Of a stretch of 46,480 nucleotides of DNA, positions 39,565-46,480 are shown one piece after another. A program made the position numbers and the translations under genes. The notes beneath the pieces are model-generated. The model was not told the origin of the DNA. It saw only the letters and a list, made by a program, of their open reading frames with translations, and searched no databases. Origin of the DNA: VMCP01 sp964527775 (GTDB lineage: Bacteria; Bacteroidota; Bacteroidia; NS11-12g; UBA955). Location of the stretch: positions 1 through 46,480 of the forward strand of contig CAZGQS010000015.1 in NCBI GenBank assembly GCA_964527775.1, written 5' to 3'. The stretch's first letter is position 1; every line of letters begins with the position of its first letter.

Positions 39565-42261
39565 TTAACGATTCAACATTACCTTGTGAGTATCTACTCC
39601 TTTATTGGTAATGATTTTAACAATGTAAGTTGCATTTGATAAATTAGCATTGAAATGAATGCTTCTCACATCATTTGCCTTTTGAACAACCTGTCCGTTC
39701 AAATTCAAGATTTCAATACCCAATACATTAACAGAAGAATTATGAGCAATTTTAATATTACCGTCTTCGCTTGGGTTGGGATAAACAGTAGTAGAAAGAG
39801 CAACCAATTTCTCTGTAGAATTTGATTTTTCATCTACCAAAACACTGAATCTGTCTTTTTTGTACTGATCATTTGAAGAAGTAGAAAAAACATATTGTGT
39901 TTCAGAACCAATTTCAATGATTGAATCGAGTTGCTTGTCTAAAATTCTTACAGAATACTCTGAATTATTATCGCAAGTCTTAGCTGTTACAACATAATTA
40001 GTTTGTTCAAAGTTTTGGAAGTTTACAGGTATTACTTGACTTGCATTACCTGTTGCAGGACGGAAATCTTGGGTCAACCACTCACCGTTTGAAGACATTG
40101 TACCAATTCCCAAATATCCTCCAAAGATTTTAGCAGCATCGTAAATATCCAATTCAGATTTCACGTTATTGTGTTCAGAATTCCACTCTAAGTGGAACAT
40201 ATCACTGTATTTGATTGAATCTTCCAAGTACTTCACTTCAGTTTGAAGTTGATTACATTTCAATGGAGTTGGCTCCATTCTGAAAGCAGTTGCATTAGGT
40301 TCAGTGGTAATTTTATCTGCCTCATCAAAAGTAATGGTACCATTATTAGATGTAGCCGTTGCAAAAAACGAAGCACCTATCTCAATGATGTAAGGCACAT
40401 TTCCAGTGGTAAACTTTGTTGCTCCGGTTAATGTTACAGACCCAGATGTATTGTTGTAAACGTTATATGATTTGGTTGTAGGATCATAATATTGGAATTT
40501 ATCGGCAACATTAGTACGAGATAAAGCTCTCCAATCAATGTGACAAGGGAAAGGATTTCCAACCAAATTGAAACCAGCCAAATTACCAGTGCCTGCCAAA
40601 TTTAAAGTTGCTGTTTTAGAACCGGTATGCAAAATTCCTTTAAAATCAATATTACCAGCATTAGCAGAAGCACTTGGATTTCCTAAGCCGTTACCAGCAA
40701 GACCTCTGAAGAATAACAACAAACCATCTCCTGGCTCAAATTTTGTAGGCGTACTAGTAGCATTGATACTATCCCAAGTAGAATTTGTCTCATTCCAACG
40801 GTAACTTGATGCTTTACAATATCCGCATGAACGGTCCATACTGTCGGCATTAGATCCAGAGAAAACTCCAGAAACGATCAAGTCGTCTGTAATTTGTGAC
40901 ATGTGAACGGTCTTCATTGGGAAAGCAATGGTTCTATAAGTACGGATACCATTAGAATACATTTCGAAATAACTGCTTCCGGTAATTGATGCATTTGTAC
41001 CTAGTGTAGCAACACGACCACGGTTTGTACCATTGTTTCTAATTTGTAAATCGGGAACCCAACTTTGCCAATCAGCTGCAGATGAAGAGGCAGGCACCGT
41101 TGTGTTTGCAATAGTGGCATAATCTCTTAGAGTTAACACAGCCAAAATTGGCAGTGAACGCTTTAAGGTAAGAGTAGAGTTAGGAGTGCCGGTCTTTCCT
41201 GCAACACCCACAGTTACGTTTGCTAATCCACCAAAATATGCTGTACCAGAACCTTTAAATTCTTGAGATTCACCATCAAAAAAGACGGTATTCGAAGCAG
41301 TAGAAGTCATATAAAGGCTGTTTCTCGACTGTACATCAACATCTCCACCGTAGTAAACGTCGCCGTCACCAGTAAATACCAAACGAGCTTGGTCACCAGC
41401 AGCGGGAGTCTCACAAATCAAATCACCACTGATATCAGCATCGGTACCATTGGTTAATGCAAATCTTAAAGTGTCATATCCGTTGGTTTTTAAAGTCGAA
41501 GTCTCATGGGTTTTAAACTCACCACCACTCAAAGTGATGGTACCATTTGGACCTTCTTCTCTAAAACGAACATTAGAATTTGGTTGTAAGATGATGCTCT
41601 TGATGGTTTGATTGGTAACATTCACATTCACATCTAAAGCAGTTGAACCTTGGTCAAAAACCAATATATCTGATGTTCCAGGTGAAGTTCTTGAAGGTGA
41701 CCAAGAAGCAGCATCGTTCCAATTAGATAAAGTAGCTTGACTAACATAGTTGTAAATGTTAGGATCTACAATGACGGTGCATTTCAAAGTTATTTTTTTA
41801 CCTGTACCTGTTTGAATAACGCAAGAACTATTTGCAACTTCAACATCAATGGTATTGGTAAATGTACCATTTCCGCCGGCACCCATTCTTTGGAACGTCA
41901 AAACCACAGAACCAGAAGAAGTTCCAGGATCGAAACACAAGTTACGACTATTACCAGACCAACGGGTAACATCTAAATAAGCAGTTGATCCACTAATGTT
42001 TGATTTTACTTGATAATTTGCAGTATCTGCTTGATCACCTGTTACGGTAATTTTGTCACCACTTGAGTAACCTGAAAAATCAATAGTGACTGATTTTTCA
42101 AAGGGAGTTGATCGATTTGAGTACCAAGTCAGGTTGTACACACCTGACGACTCGGTTAGAAGGCCATTTGCAGATGCAGCAGAAAGCGTCTGAGCATTAA
42201 GGTTGGAAGAGGTTATTAGTGCAATAAATCCACCAATAATTCCAATTAAGTTTTTATTCAT
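39565..42261 (-). CDS. Large secreted protein with T9SS type A sorting domain
   Basis: The protein has 898 aa with a signal peptide (IGGFIALITSSNLNAQ). The body is rich in S, T, N and G, with many beta-strand-like segments and phrases such as ILQPNSNVRFREE typical of secreted beta-helix or jelly-roll surface proteins. The middle contains a GNPFPCHIDWR-type segment that I have seen in such proteins. The C-terminal sorting domain starts at VYPNPSEDGNIKI and ends NATYIVKIITNKGVDTHK. No enzyme motif is visible. It is probably an abundant surface protein, as the strong terminator and own promoter suggest. Confidence 0.85.
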   Translation of the reverse strand: MNKNLIGIIGGFIALITSSNLNAQTLSAASANGLLTESSGVYNLTWYSNRSTPFEKSVTIDFSGYSSGDKITVTGDQADTANYQVKSNISGSTAYLDVTRWSGNSRNLCFDPGTSSGSVVLTFQRMGAGGNGTFTNTIDVEVANSSCVIQTGTGKKITLKCTVIVDPNIYNYVSQATLSNWNDAASWSPSRTSPGTSDILVFDQGSTALDVNVNVTNQTIKSIILQPNSNVRFREEGPNGTITLSGGEFKTHETSTLKTNGYDTLRFALTNGTDADISGDLICETPAAGDQARLVFTGDGDVYYGGDVDVQSRNSLYMTSTASNTVFFDGESQEFKGSGTAYFGGLANVTVGVAGKTGTPNSTLTLKRSLPILAVLTLRDYATIANTTVPASSSAADWQSWVPDLQIRNNGTNRGRVATLGTNASITGSSYFEMYSNGIRTYRTIAFPMKTVHMSQITDDLIVSGVFSGSNADSMDRSCGYCKASSYRWNETNSTWDSINATSTPTKFEPGDGLLLFFRGLAGNGLGNPSASANAGNIDFKGILHTGSKTATLNLAGTGNLAGFNLVGNPFPCHIDWRALSRTNVADKFQYYDPTTKSYNVYNNTSGSVTLTGATKFTTGNVPYIIEIGASFFATATSNNGTITFDEADKITTEPNATAFRMEPTPLKCNQLQTEVKYLEDSIKYSDMFHLEWNSEHNNVKSELDIYDAAKIFGGYLGIGTMSSNGEWLTQDFRPATGNASQVIPVNFQNFEQTNYVVTAKTCDNNSEYSVRILDKQLDSIIEIGSETQYVFSTSSNDQYKKDRFSVLVDEKSNSTEKLVALSTTVYPNPSEDGNIKIAHNSSVNVLGIEILNLNGQVVQKANDVRSIHFNANLSNATYIVKIITNKGVDTHKVMLNR

Positions 42262-42287
42262 AGTTAAACTAAAGTATTGTTCTTACA

Positions 42288-42295
42288 CAAAAATA
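42288..42295 (-). promoter_or_regulatory. TAnnTTTG -7 promoter box inside a terminator tail
   Basis: The minus strand reads TATTTTTG, 26 nt before the ATG at 42261. Its first bases are the end of the hairpin arm and its T run is the terminator tail of the preceding unit. Confidence 0.4.
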
Positions 42296-42324
42296 GCCGC
42301 TGAATTTGATATATCAGCGGCTAT
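42289..42324 (-). terminator. Hairpin terminator downstream of the small basic ORF
   Basis: ATAGCCGCTGA (42293-42303) pairs perfectly with TCAGCGGCTAT (42314-42324) across a 10-nt loop. On the minus strand the stem is followed by TTTTT. It would end transcripts from the small ORF at 42392-42577 or from the membrane-protein gene. Confidence 0.7.
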
Positions 42325-42391
42325 CACTCAAATATGTAGGAAAAAATGTGGAAAAGTATAGAATGTTAGTCAATACTTACCTAAATCATAA

Positions 42392-42577
42392 TTAAAACGC
42401 AGGTCTTGTGCGTCTTCCACTACCCTTTATTGCCAGTATCAATTCATTAATCCTCGATTTTCTCACCTTAAGTTTTCCTTCGGAATGTCCGTCATTAACA
42501 GTCATTCTTGTCATACGTTTTTGGAGTTGATGCAATTTGTGATACAACTTTCCTTTGTCTGATTTCTTGTTACTCAT
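42392..42577 (-). CDS. Possible small basic protein
   Basis: A 61-aa frame from ATG to stop, very rich in K and R (KKSDKGKLYHKLHQLQKRMT), with no hydrophobic segment, so it might bind nucleic acid. It has its own 3' hairpin terminator (42289-42324). Without it, 42262-42643 would be about 380 nt of non-coding DNA. I do not recognise the family, and coding status is uncertain. Confidence 0.45.
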   Translation of the reverse strand: MSNKKSDKGKLYHKLHQLQKRMTRMTVNDGHSEGKLKVRKSRINELILAIKGSGRRTRPAF

Positions 42578-42610
42578 GTTTTTTGGATTTAAGGTTAAAC
42601 TTGAATTTAC

Positions 42611-42636
42611 TCAGATGGTAATTTTTACCGATCTGA
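42611..42636. other. Imperfect hairpin after the membrane-protein gene
   Basis: TCAGAT-GGTAA pairs with TTACC-G-ATCTGA with one bulge, starting 7 nt after the stop at 42644 on the minus strand. No T run follows, so it may stabilise the 3' end of the mRNA and is not a standard terminator. Confidence 0.35.
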
Positions 42637-42643
42637 ATCCAAT

Positions 42644-44056
42644 TTAGCAATATTTTCTTAAAAACCAAATTTGAATCTTGTAAAACCATTGAATGATTTC
42701 ACCAACAATAAACATCAACATAATGGGCATCAAAAACCATACTGCTCTCATATTCAATCTCATAAGAACATTGGCTAACGCACCAGTTGAAAAAGCTTGT
42801 AAAACACAAAATCCGATGAATAGAACAAAAAAACCTATTAACGATTTTTCATGTTTCAGTAATTTGAATCTTGTGGTTAAAACCAATCCAAAAACTATAA
42901 GGCAGCTTAAAACAAGACCCCTTCTTTCAGCATTATAACTATAAAAATCAAATACAAAATCGCCGTCATCTACAAAATCATAAGAATCATTCAACACTTT
43001 GCTGATTGTTTCATTCTTTGAAGAAGGAATAAAACCATCTCCAACACCCCATAATTTCAATTGCTTCCAAGTATCTGAAATACTAACTTTTATCCAAAAG
43101 AAGAGCATAGAGGGGTCTGTTAAAATATCGTTTATTGTTTCCTTATATAGTGAATCAGTTTGATACCACCCGCCCAATTTCATGTGTATTCCATCGCTTG
43201 GCCAAATAAAATCCCAAGCATGGTTGGGCATTTCATTTTTATAAATGCACATAGGATGACTCCTTGTTTCACATGTTTTCTCTAAATACTCTTTCAACAC
43301 ACCATTTTCAGAGATTTTTGCAATTAAAAAAACCGGTGCATTTTTAGAAAAAGTCCATCCATTATTCCCATAAACGTTACTCATCAAAATAATCATCCAC
43401 GGTATTATTGAAAATATTATACTAAATTTATAACTTATTTTATAATAATATTTTGTATTAATCCATTTAAATATAATATTCAATATAATAATGCCTGTAA
43501 ATGGAATCATGTTTCCGTTGTGCATTAAGGCTGAAAGTACAGCAACAACTCCCCAAAACCATGTAGCCATTTTTCTTTTTTCCTGAAGTGAATTCATCCA
43601 TAAGAAACAGGAAAGAAACATGATTGAAGTAAATCCATCAGGCATAATTTGAAGAAAAACCCACAAAGCACCCGAAATCCATATCCCAACAAGAGTAGCA
43701 ACAATGGAAATCCAATACTTAAATCGGTATATTTTCTGTGGCACTAATCGAAAGATTGTCAGCATAGATGCAAAAACAACCAACCATAAAGGTATGAGGA
43801 TTACTGGAAACAGCGATTTCCATCCAAAGAAATCAAAAAACACCCGTAAAACGGCAATAAACAAAGAGTAAAATACCGTTCTATCTCCGGGCACTTTTAA
43901 CTCAATTGAATTTAATAAATAAGCACCGCTATCTGTAGTAAACCAAATGATTTGTTTTGAATGAAATATCCAAAACATAAATACAAGCAACACAGATCCT
44001 ATGAAACTCTCAATTAAAAATTTGGGGATTTTCTGAAAAATGGGAGACTTCAACAT
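42644..44056 (-). CDS. Polytopic membrane protein, possibly a GT-C glycosyltransferase
   Basis: The protein has 470 aa with about ten hydrophobic segments. The early loop TTDSGAYLLNSIELKVPGDR, after the first membrane helix, resembles the first periplasmic loop of GT-C enzymes, where an Asp is catalytic. A long hydrophilic loop follows in the middle (about 250-360) before further helices. I cannot assign a family. The ATG at 44056 is chosen over the TTG at 44062. The divergent gene at 44103 also encodes a membrane protein. Confidence 0.68.
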   Translation of the reverse strand: MLKSPIFQKIPKFLIESFIGSVLLVFMFWIFHSKQIIWFTTDSGAYLLNSIELKVPGDRTVFYSLFIAVLRVFFDFFGWKSLFPVILIPLWLVVFASMLTIFRLVPQKIYRFKYWISIVATLVGIWISGALWVFLQIMPDGFTSIMFLSCFLWMNSLQEKRKMATWFWGVVAVLSALMHNGNMIPFTGIIILNIIFKWINTKYYYKISYKFSIIFSIIPWMIILMSNVYGNNGWTFSKNAPVFLIAKISENGVLKEYLEKTCETRSHPMCIYKNEMPNHAWDFIWPSDGIHMKLGGWYQTDSLYKETINDILTDPSMLFFWIKVSISDTWKQLKLWGVGDGFIPSSKNETISKVLNDSYDFVDDGDFVFDFYSYNAERRGLVLSCLIVFGLVLTTRFKLLKHEKSLIGFFVLFIGFCVLQAFSTGALANVLMRLNMRAVWFLMPIMLMFIVGEIIQWFYKIQIWFLRKYC

Positions 44057-44102
44057 TGGCAATCACAAATAAAACCTAATTTGCCCATTTAATTCAGAAA
44101 TT

Positions 44103-44579
44103 ATGATTTACTACATTTTCCATGGAGTTACTCTAGGCATATTGGTTTTCAGTGTACTAAATCGATGGTCGTATTTAAGTATTCTGGGATTTTTCTTGAT
44201 GTTCCTGGGTACAAGATTTGTCCAATATCCCATCGAAATGCATTCTATTGAAAATTTAAGACTAACCAAATTTATAGCTACCATGATATTTAGCATTGGA
44301 GGTGCAATCATCTATTTCAAGGAATCTCCAGAGAATATTCGCAAACTATCAATTGTACAGCTATTGCTATTAGGGCTTGTTTATATTACATGGTATTTTA
44401 AACTACCGGGATCACATCCTATTGCATTAATAAACATACTGTTGACCCTTTATTTGTTTACAAAATTGAAACAACAATCCCTACCCTACATTCTGACTTT
44501 CCTTGTTATAACCATGGCTGTTATCATTGAATTTATGCTGAGAATCAAGGTTTTTATCAAGGCTGATTATTTTCAGTGA
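44103..44579 (+). CDS. Small polytopic membrane protein
   Basis: The protein has 158 aa with about five transmembrane helices and very short loops. There are few charged residues except near LRLTKF and KESPENIRKLS. No motif or family is recognised. It is divergent from the GT-C-like gene with 46 nt between starts and precedes a T9SS cargo gene by 52 nt. Confidence 0.65.
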   Translation: MIYYIFHGVTLGILVFSVLNRWSYLSILGFFLMFLGTRFVQYPIEMHSIENLRLTKFIATMIFSIGGAIIYFKESPENIRKLSIVQLLLLGLVYITWYFKLPGSHPIALINILLTLYLFTKLKQQSLPYILTFLVITMAVIIEFMLRIKVFIKADYFQ

Positions 44580-44631
44580 TGTGTGACTTTTGTCATAAAG
44601 TATAGGCGATCAATTGCTTAGTATTGCCAAT

Positions 44632-46233
44632 ATGAAAAATTATCTCCCAAGATTCGTTGCTTTATTTTTTTCTCTTGTATTAATAAAATTCGGGTTCTCA
44701 CAAATCAATGGATATAACATAACCATTGAAAAAACTGCTTTAAAATTCCCAGCACTTCATTCCTATTCTTGGGCCCAACACAAAGGAAAAGTTCTCATAG
44801 TTGGTGGCAGAAAAGATGGAATTCATCCTAGACAACCTTTTGCTTCTTTTCCCAATAATTTGAATAATGACAGTCTATATGTGATTGATTTTAATCACAA
44901 CCAATATTACAGTGCACATTTAAAAACATTGTCTACAGCGCTGCAAGAACAACTAAAATCATCAAATATGAACTTCCACCAAGTAGAAGATACGCTTTAC
45001 TTGATTGGTGGATATGGATTTTCAGCAACCGCATCAGACCACATTACCTATCCCTATCTTTCAACCATCATTGTTAGTGAAGTTATAAAAGGGATCGTTA
45101 ATAAAACCGATTTTAAATCGTCTATCAAACAAATCCAATCCGATAGTTTCGCGGTTACTGGAGGTCATTTGGGACATATTGATGGTAAGTTCTATTTAGT
45201 TGGAGGACATCGATTTGACGGAAGATACAACCCTATGGGGCATGCCACCTATACTCAAACTTATACTAACTCAACACGCATTTTTAGTTGCCTCAACTCC
45301 AATTCTCCCACTATTCAATTTTCGAATTCATACTACAACGAATCTCATCTCAGAAGAAGAGACTATAATTTAGTACCTCAAATTTTCGAGGATGGCTCAT
45401 TTGGATATTTAATTTCATCGGGGGTGTTCCAAAAAACTAACGATCTTCCTTTTCTCTATCCCGTAGAAATTCACCGCAACCAAATCAAACCCATTGAAAC
45501 TTTTAATCAATATTTAAGCAATTATCACAGCGCATGTGCCAGTATTTTTGACACTAAACTTTCAACTCAATACCATCTTTTCTTCGGGGGACTCAGTCAA
45601 TACGACCTCATCAACGAAAGCCTAGTGAGGAACGATCAGGTGCCTTTCGTTAAAACAATTAGTCTTGTAAAGCGCGATTCAAAAGGCAATTATGAAGAAT
45701 TTAAATTAGAAATCACTATGCCTGATTATTTGGGAAGCAGTGCCGAATTTATCACCAATGAAAACCTGCAAATGATTGAAAATGAAATCTTTGATCTGAA
45801 TAAATTCAGTGGAGATAGTATTTTATTGGGATATATTTTCGGAGGAATTCAAAGTCAAATCGAAAATCCTTTTTCAGATAACAGCCCAGAACTGTCTCAA
45901 GCAGCAAGAAGTCCTTTAACCGTTTATTTGATAAAGGGAAACTCAAACTCGGTTAATATGAAAAAAGTACATGGGTTAACCCTTTACCCGAATCCTAATC
46001 CAAACGGGAAGGTGAAGGTAAAGTTGCCTGAATCACTAAAAAATGGAATCTTGAATATCGAAATATTCAATTCTATGGGGCAAGTGTTACAGTCCTCACA
46101 AAAAATAATTTCCCAAACCACAAATGAATTTGAATTTGAGATTGATTCAAAAATTACAAATCAACTGCTAACGGTTAAGTTTCGCACTCCTGTACATCAA
46201 TTTTACACAACGAATTTAATCCTTAATAGATAA
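44632..46233 (+). CDS. Secreted kelch-like protein with T9SS type A sorting domain
   Basis: The protein has 533 aa with a signal peptide (FFSLVLIKFGFSQ). Five kelch-like blade motifs with paired glycines are visible: LIVGGRKDG, YLIGGYGF, YLVGGHRFDG, FFGGLSQYD and YIFGGIQS. They suggest a beta-propeller of about five to six blades (roughly residues 25-440). The sorting domain begins LTLYPNPNPNGKVKVK and ends TTNLILNR. It is exported and attached or released at the cell surface, with unknown partner. The ATG at 44632 is chosen over the TTG at 44614; a near-match box TAGTATTG lies 5 nt before it. Confidence 0.8.
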   Translation: MKNYLPRFVALFFSLVLIKFGFSQINGYNITIEKTALKFPALHSYSWAQHKGKVLIVGGRKDGIHPRQPFASFPNNLNNDSLYVIDFNHNQYYSAHLKTLSTALQEQLKSSNMNFHQVEDTLYLIGGYGFSATASDHITYPYLSTIIVSEVIKGIVNKTDFKSSIKQIQSDSFAVTGGHLGHIDGKFYLVGGHRFDGRYNPMGHATYTQTYTNSTRIFSCLNSNSPTIQFSNSYYNESHLRRRDYNLVPQIFEDGSFGYLISSGVFQKTNDLPFLYPVEIHRNQIKPIETFNQYLSNYHSACASIFDTKLSTQYHLFFGGLSQYDLINESLVRNDQVPFVKTISLVKRDSKGNYEEFKLEITMPDYLGSSAEFITNENLQMIENEIFDLNKFSGDSILLGYIFGGIQSQIENPFSDNSPELSQAARSPLTVYLIKGNSNSVNMKKVHGLTLYPNPNPNGKVKVKLPESLKNGILNIEIFNSMGQVLQSSQKIISQTTNEFEFEIDSKITNQLLTVKFRTPVHQFYTTNLILNR

Positions 46234-46259
46234 TGACATATTTTTTCACAAAGCCAACT

Positions 46260-46267
46260 TATCTTTG
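46260..46267 (+). promoter_or_regulatory. TAnnTTTG -7 promoter box for the last lipoprotein gene
   Basis: TATCTTTG with the 5-nt spacer ACATT before a GTG start at 46273. It supports both the GTG start and a leaderless message. Confidence 0.55.
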
Positions 46268-46272
46268 ACATT

Positions 46273-46480
46273 GTGAAACTGCTTAAAATCAACTCATTCA
46301 TTTGTTTGGCAATTGCACTTATATCTTGCCAAGGAAATACTGACAGAATTTACAAATTGGACAATAAAAGCGCCTACAATTTGCGACTTAAAGCTAAAGT
46401 AAATGCTGAACAAAGCTATCAAATTGATACCATCATTCCTGCTGGACTAAGAAATGTGATGGCTATTTTTAGCGAAGTGG
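46273..46480 (+). CDS. Lipoprotein, 3' end beyond the window
   Basis: An open frame from the GTG at 46273 runs to the window end (69 codons) without a stop. It begins MKLLKINSFICLAIALISCQ, a clear lipoprotein signal with the lipid-bearing cysteine at residue 19. The visible body (NTDRIYKLDNKSAYNLRLKA) gives no family. No in-frame ATG exists before the signal peptide, and a promoter box lies just upstream, which supports GTG as the start. Confidence 0.65.
   Translation, partial: MKLLKINSFICLAIALISCQGNTDRIYKLDNKSAYNLRLKAKVNAEQSYQIDTIIPAGLRNVMAIFSEV

Noticed and set aside
44580..44631. Terminator between the membrane-protein gene and the kelch-like gene
   Set aside because: Only a 4-bp stem (TGAC/GTCA) with no T run can be formed.
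1..46480. Defence system, prophage, insertion sequence or conjugative element
   Set aside because: No transposase, integrase, restriction, toxin-antitoxin or phage gene was recognised, and no long inverted or direct repeats flank any segment.

Overview
The window is a typical Bacteroidota chromosome segment: AT-rich and densely packed. It encodes four proteins with type IX secretion (T9SS) sorting domains, an OmpA/TSP3 outer-membrane protein, a TonB-dependent receptor, a DUF4292/EnvC-like cluster, and TAnnTTTG promoter boxes instead of Shine-Dalgarno-rich leaders. A 100-N scaffold gap at 7292-7391 shows that this is a draft assembly. I see no insertion sequence, prophage, CRISPR array or defence island, so most of the window is core genome. 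No 16S gene is present, so I cannot name a genus.

Layout. 1-651: 3' part of a YwqE/CpsB-type tyrosine phosphatase. 654-794: an array of 7-bp repeats. 796-3735 (-): M16 zinc peptidase. 3826-4855 (+): folK and a WbqC-like gene. 4860-4960: a sigma-54-like promoter followed by an intrinsic terminator, a possible small-RNA unit. 4984-10514 (+): envelope operon of flippase, dut, sugar-nucleotidyltransferase (gapped), TPR-like protein, DUF4292 protein and degenerate-LytM EnvC-like protein. 10524-11817 (+): 3-hydroxyacyl-CoA dehydrogenase and a Rieske-like lipoprotein. 11979-13628 (+): OmpA. 13738-15330 (+): WbpD-like acetyltransferase and galE. 23179 down to 15284 (-): a nine-gene run of T9SS cargo, membrane protein, tyrS, rfbA, coiled-coil protein, zapA, rny, rsmI and lnt. 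23210-25342 (+): TonB receptor. 26616-25324 (-): GT87-like membrane glycosyltransferase. 26696-32150 (+): secreted M4 protease with T9SS type B domain, then a di-haem cytochrome c peroxidase. 32203-33752 (+): tRNA-Arg(CCU), a putative barrel protein and a SIMPL protein. 35211-33754 (-): M20 peptidase. 35282-35761 (+): glucosaminidase. 36597-35758 (-): lipoprotein. 36642-37986 (+): shortened DUF486 gene and a fatty-acid desaturase. 39496-37994 (-): M28 peptidase. 42261-39565 (-): large T9SS protein. 42577-42392 (-): possible small basic protein. 44056-42644 (-): polytopic membrane protein. 44103-46233 (+): membrane protein and kelch-like T9SS protein. 46273-end (+): lipoprotein, cut by the window end.

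Much of the content serves the cell surface: polysaccharide building (nucleotidyltransferases, epimerase, acetyltransferase, flippase, phosphatase), lipoprotein acylation (Lnt), peptidoglycan control (EnvC-like, glucosaminidase, ZapA) and secreted proteins that need T9SS machinery encoded elsewhere.

The most interesting signals are non-coding. They are the heptamer arrays flanking the M16 gene, TAnnTTTG boxes ending only 4-5 nt before several start codons (predicting leaderless mRNAs), the sigma-54-like promoter/terminator pair, and a palindrome between two divergent promoters. I found no convincing multi-gene system that is entirely new.
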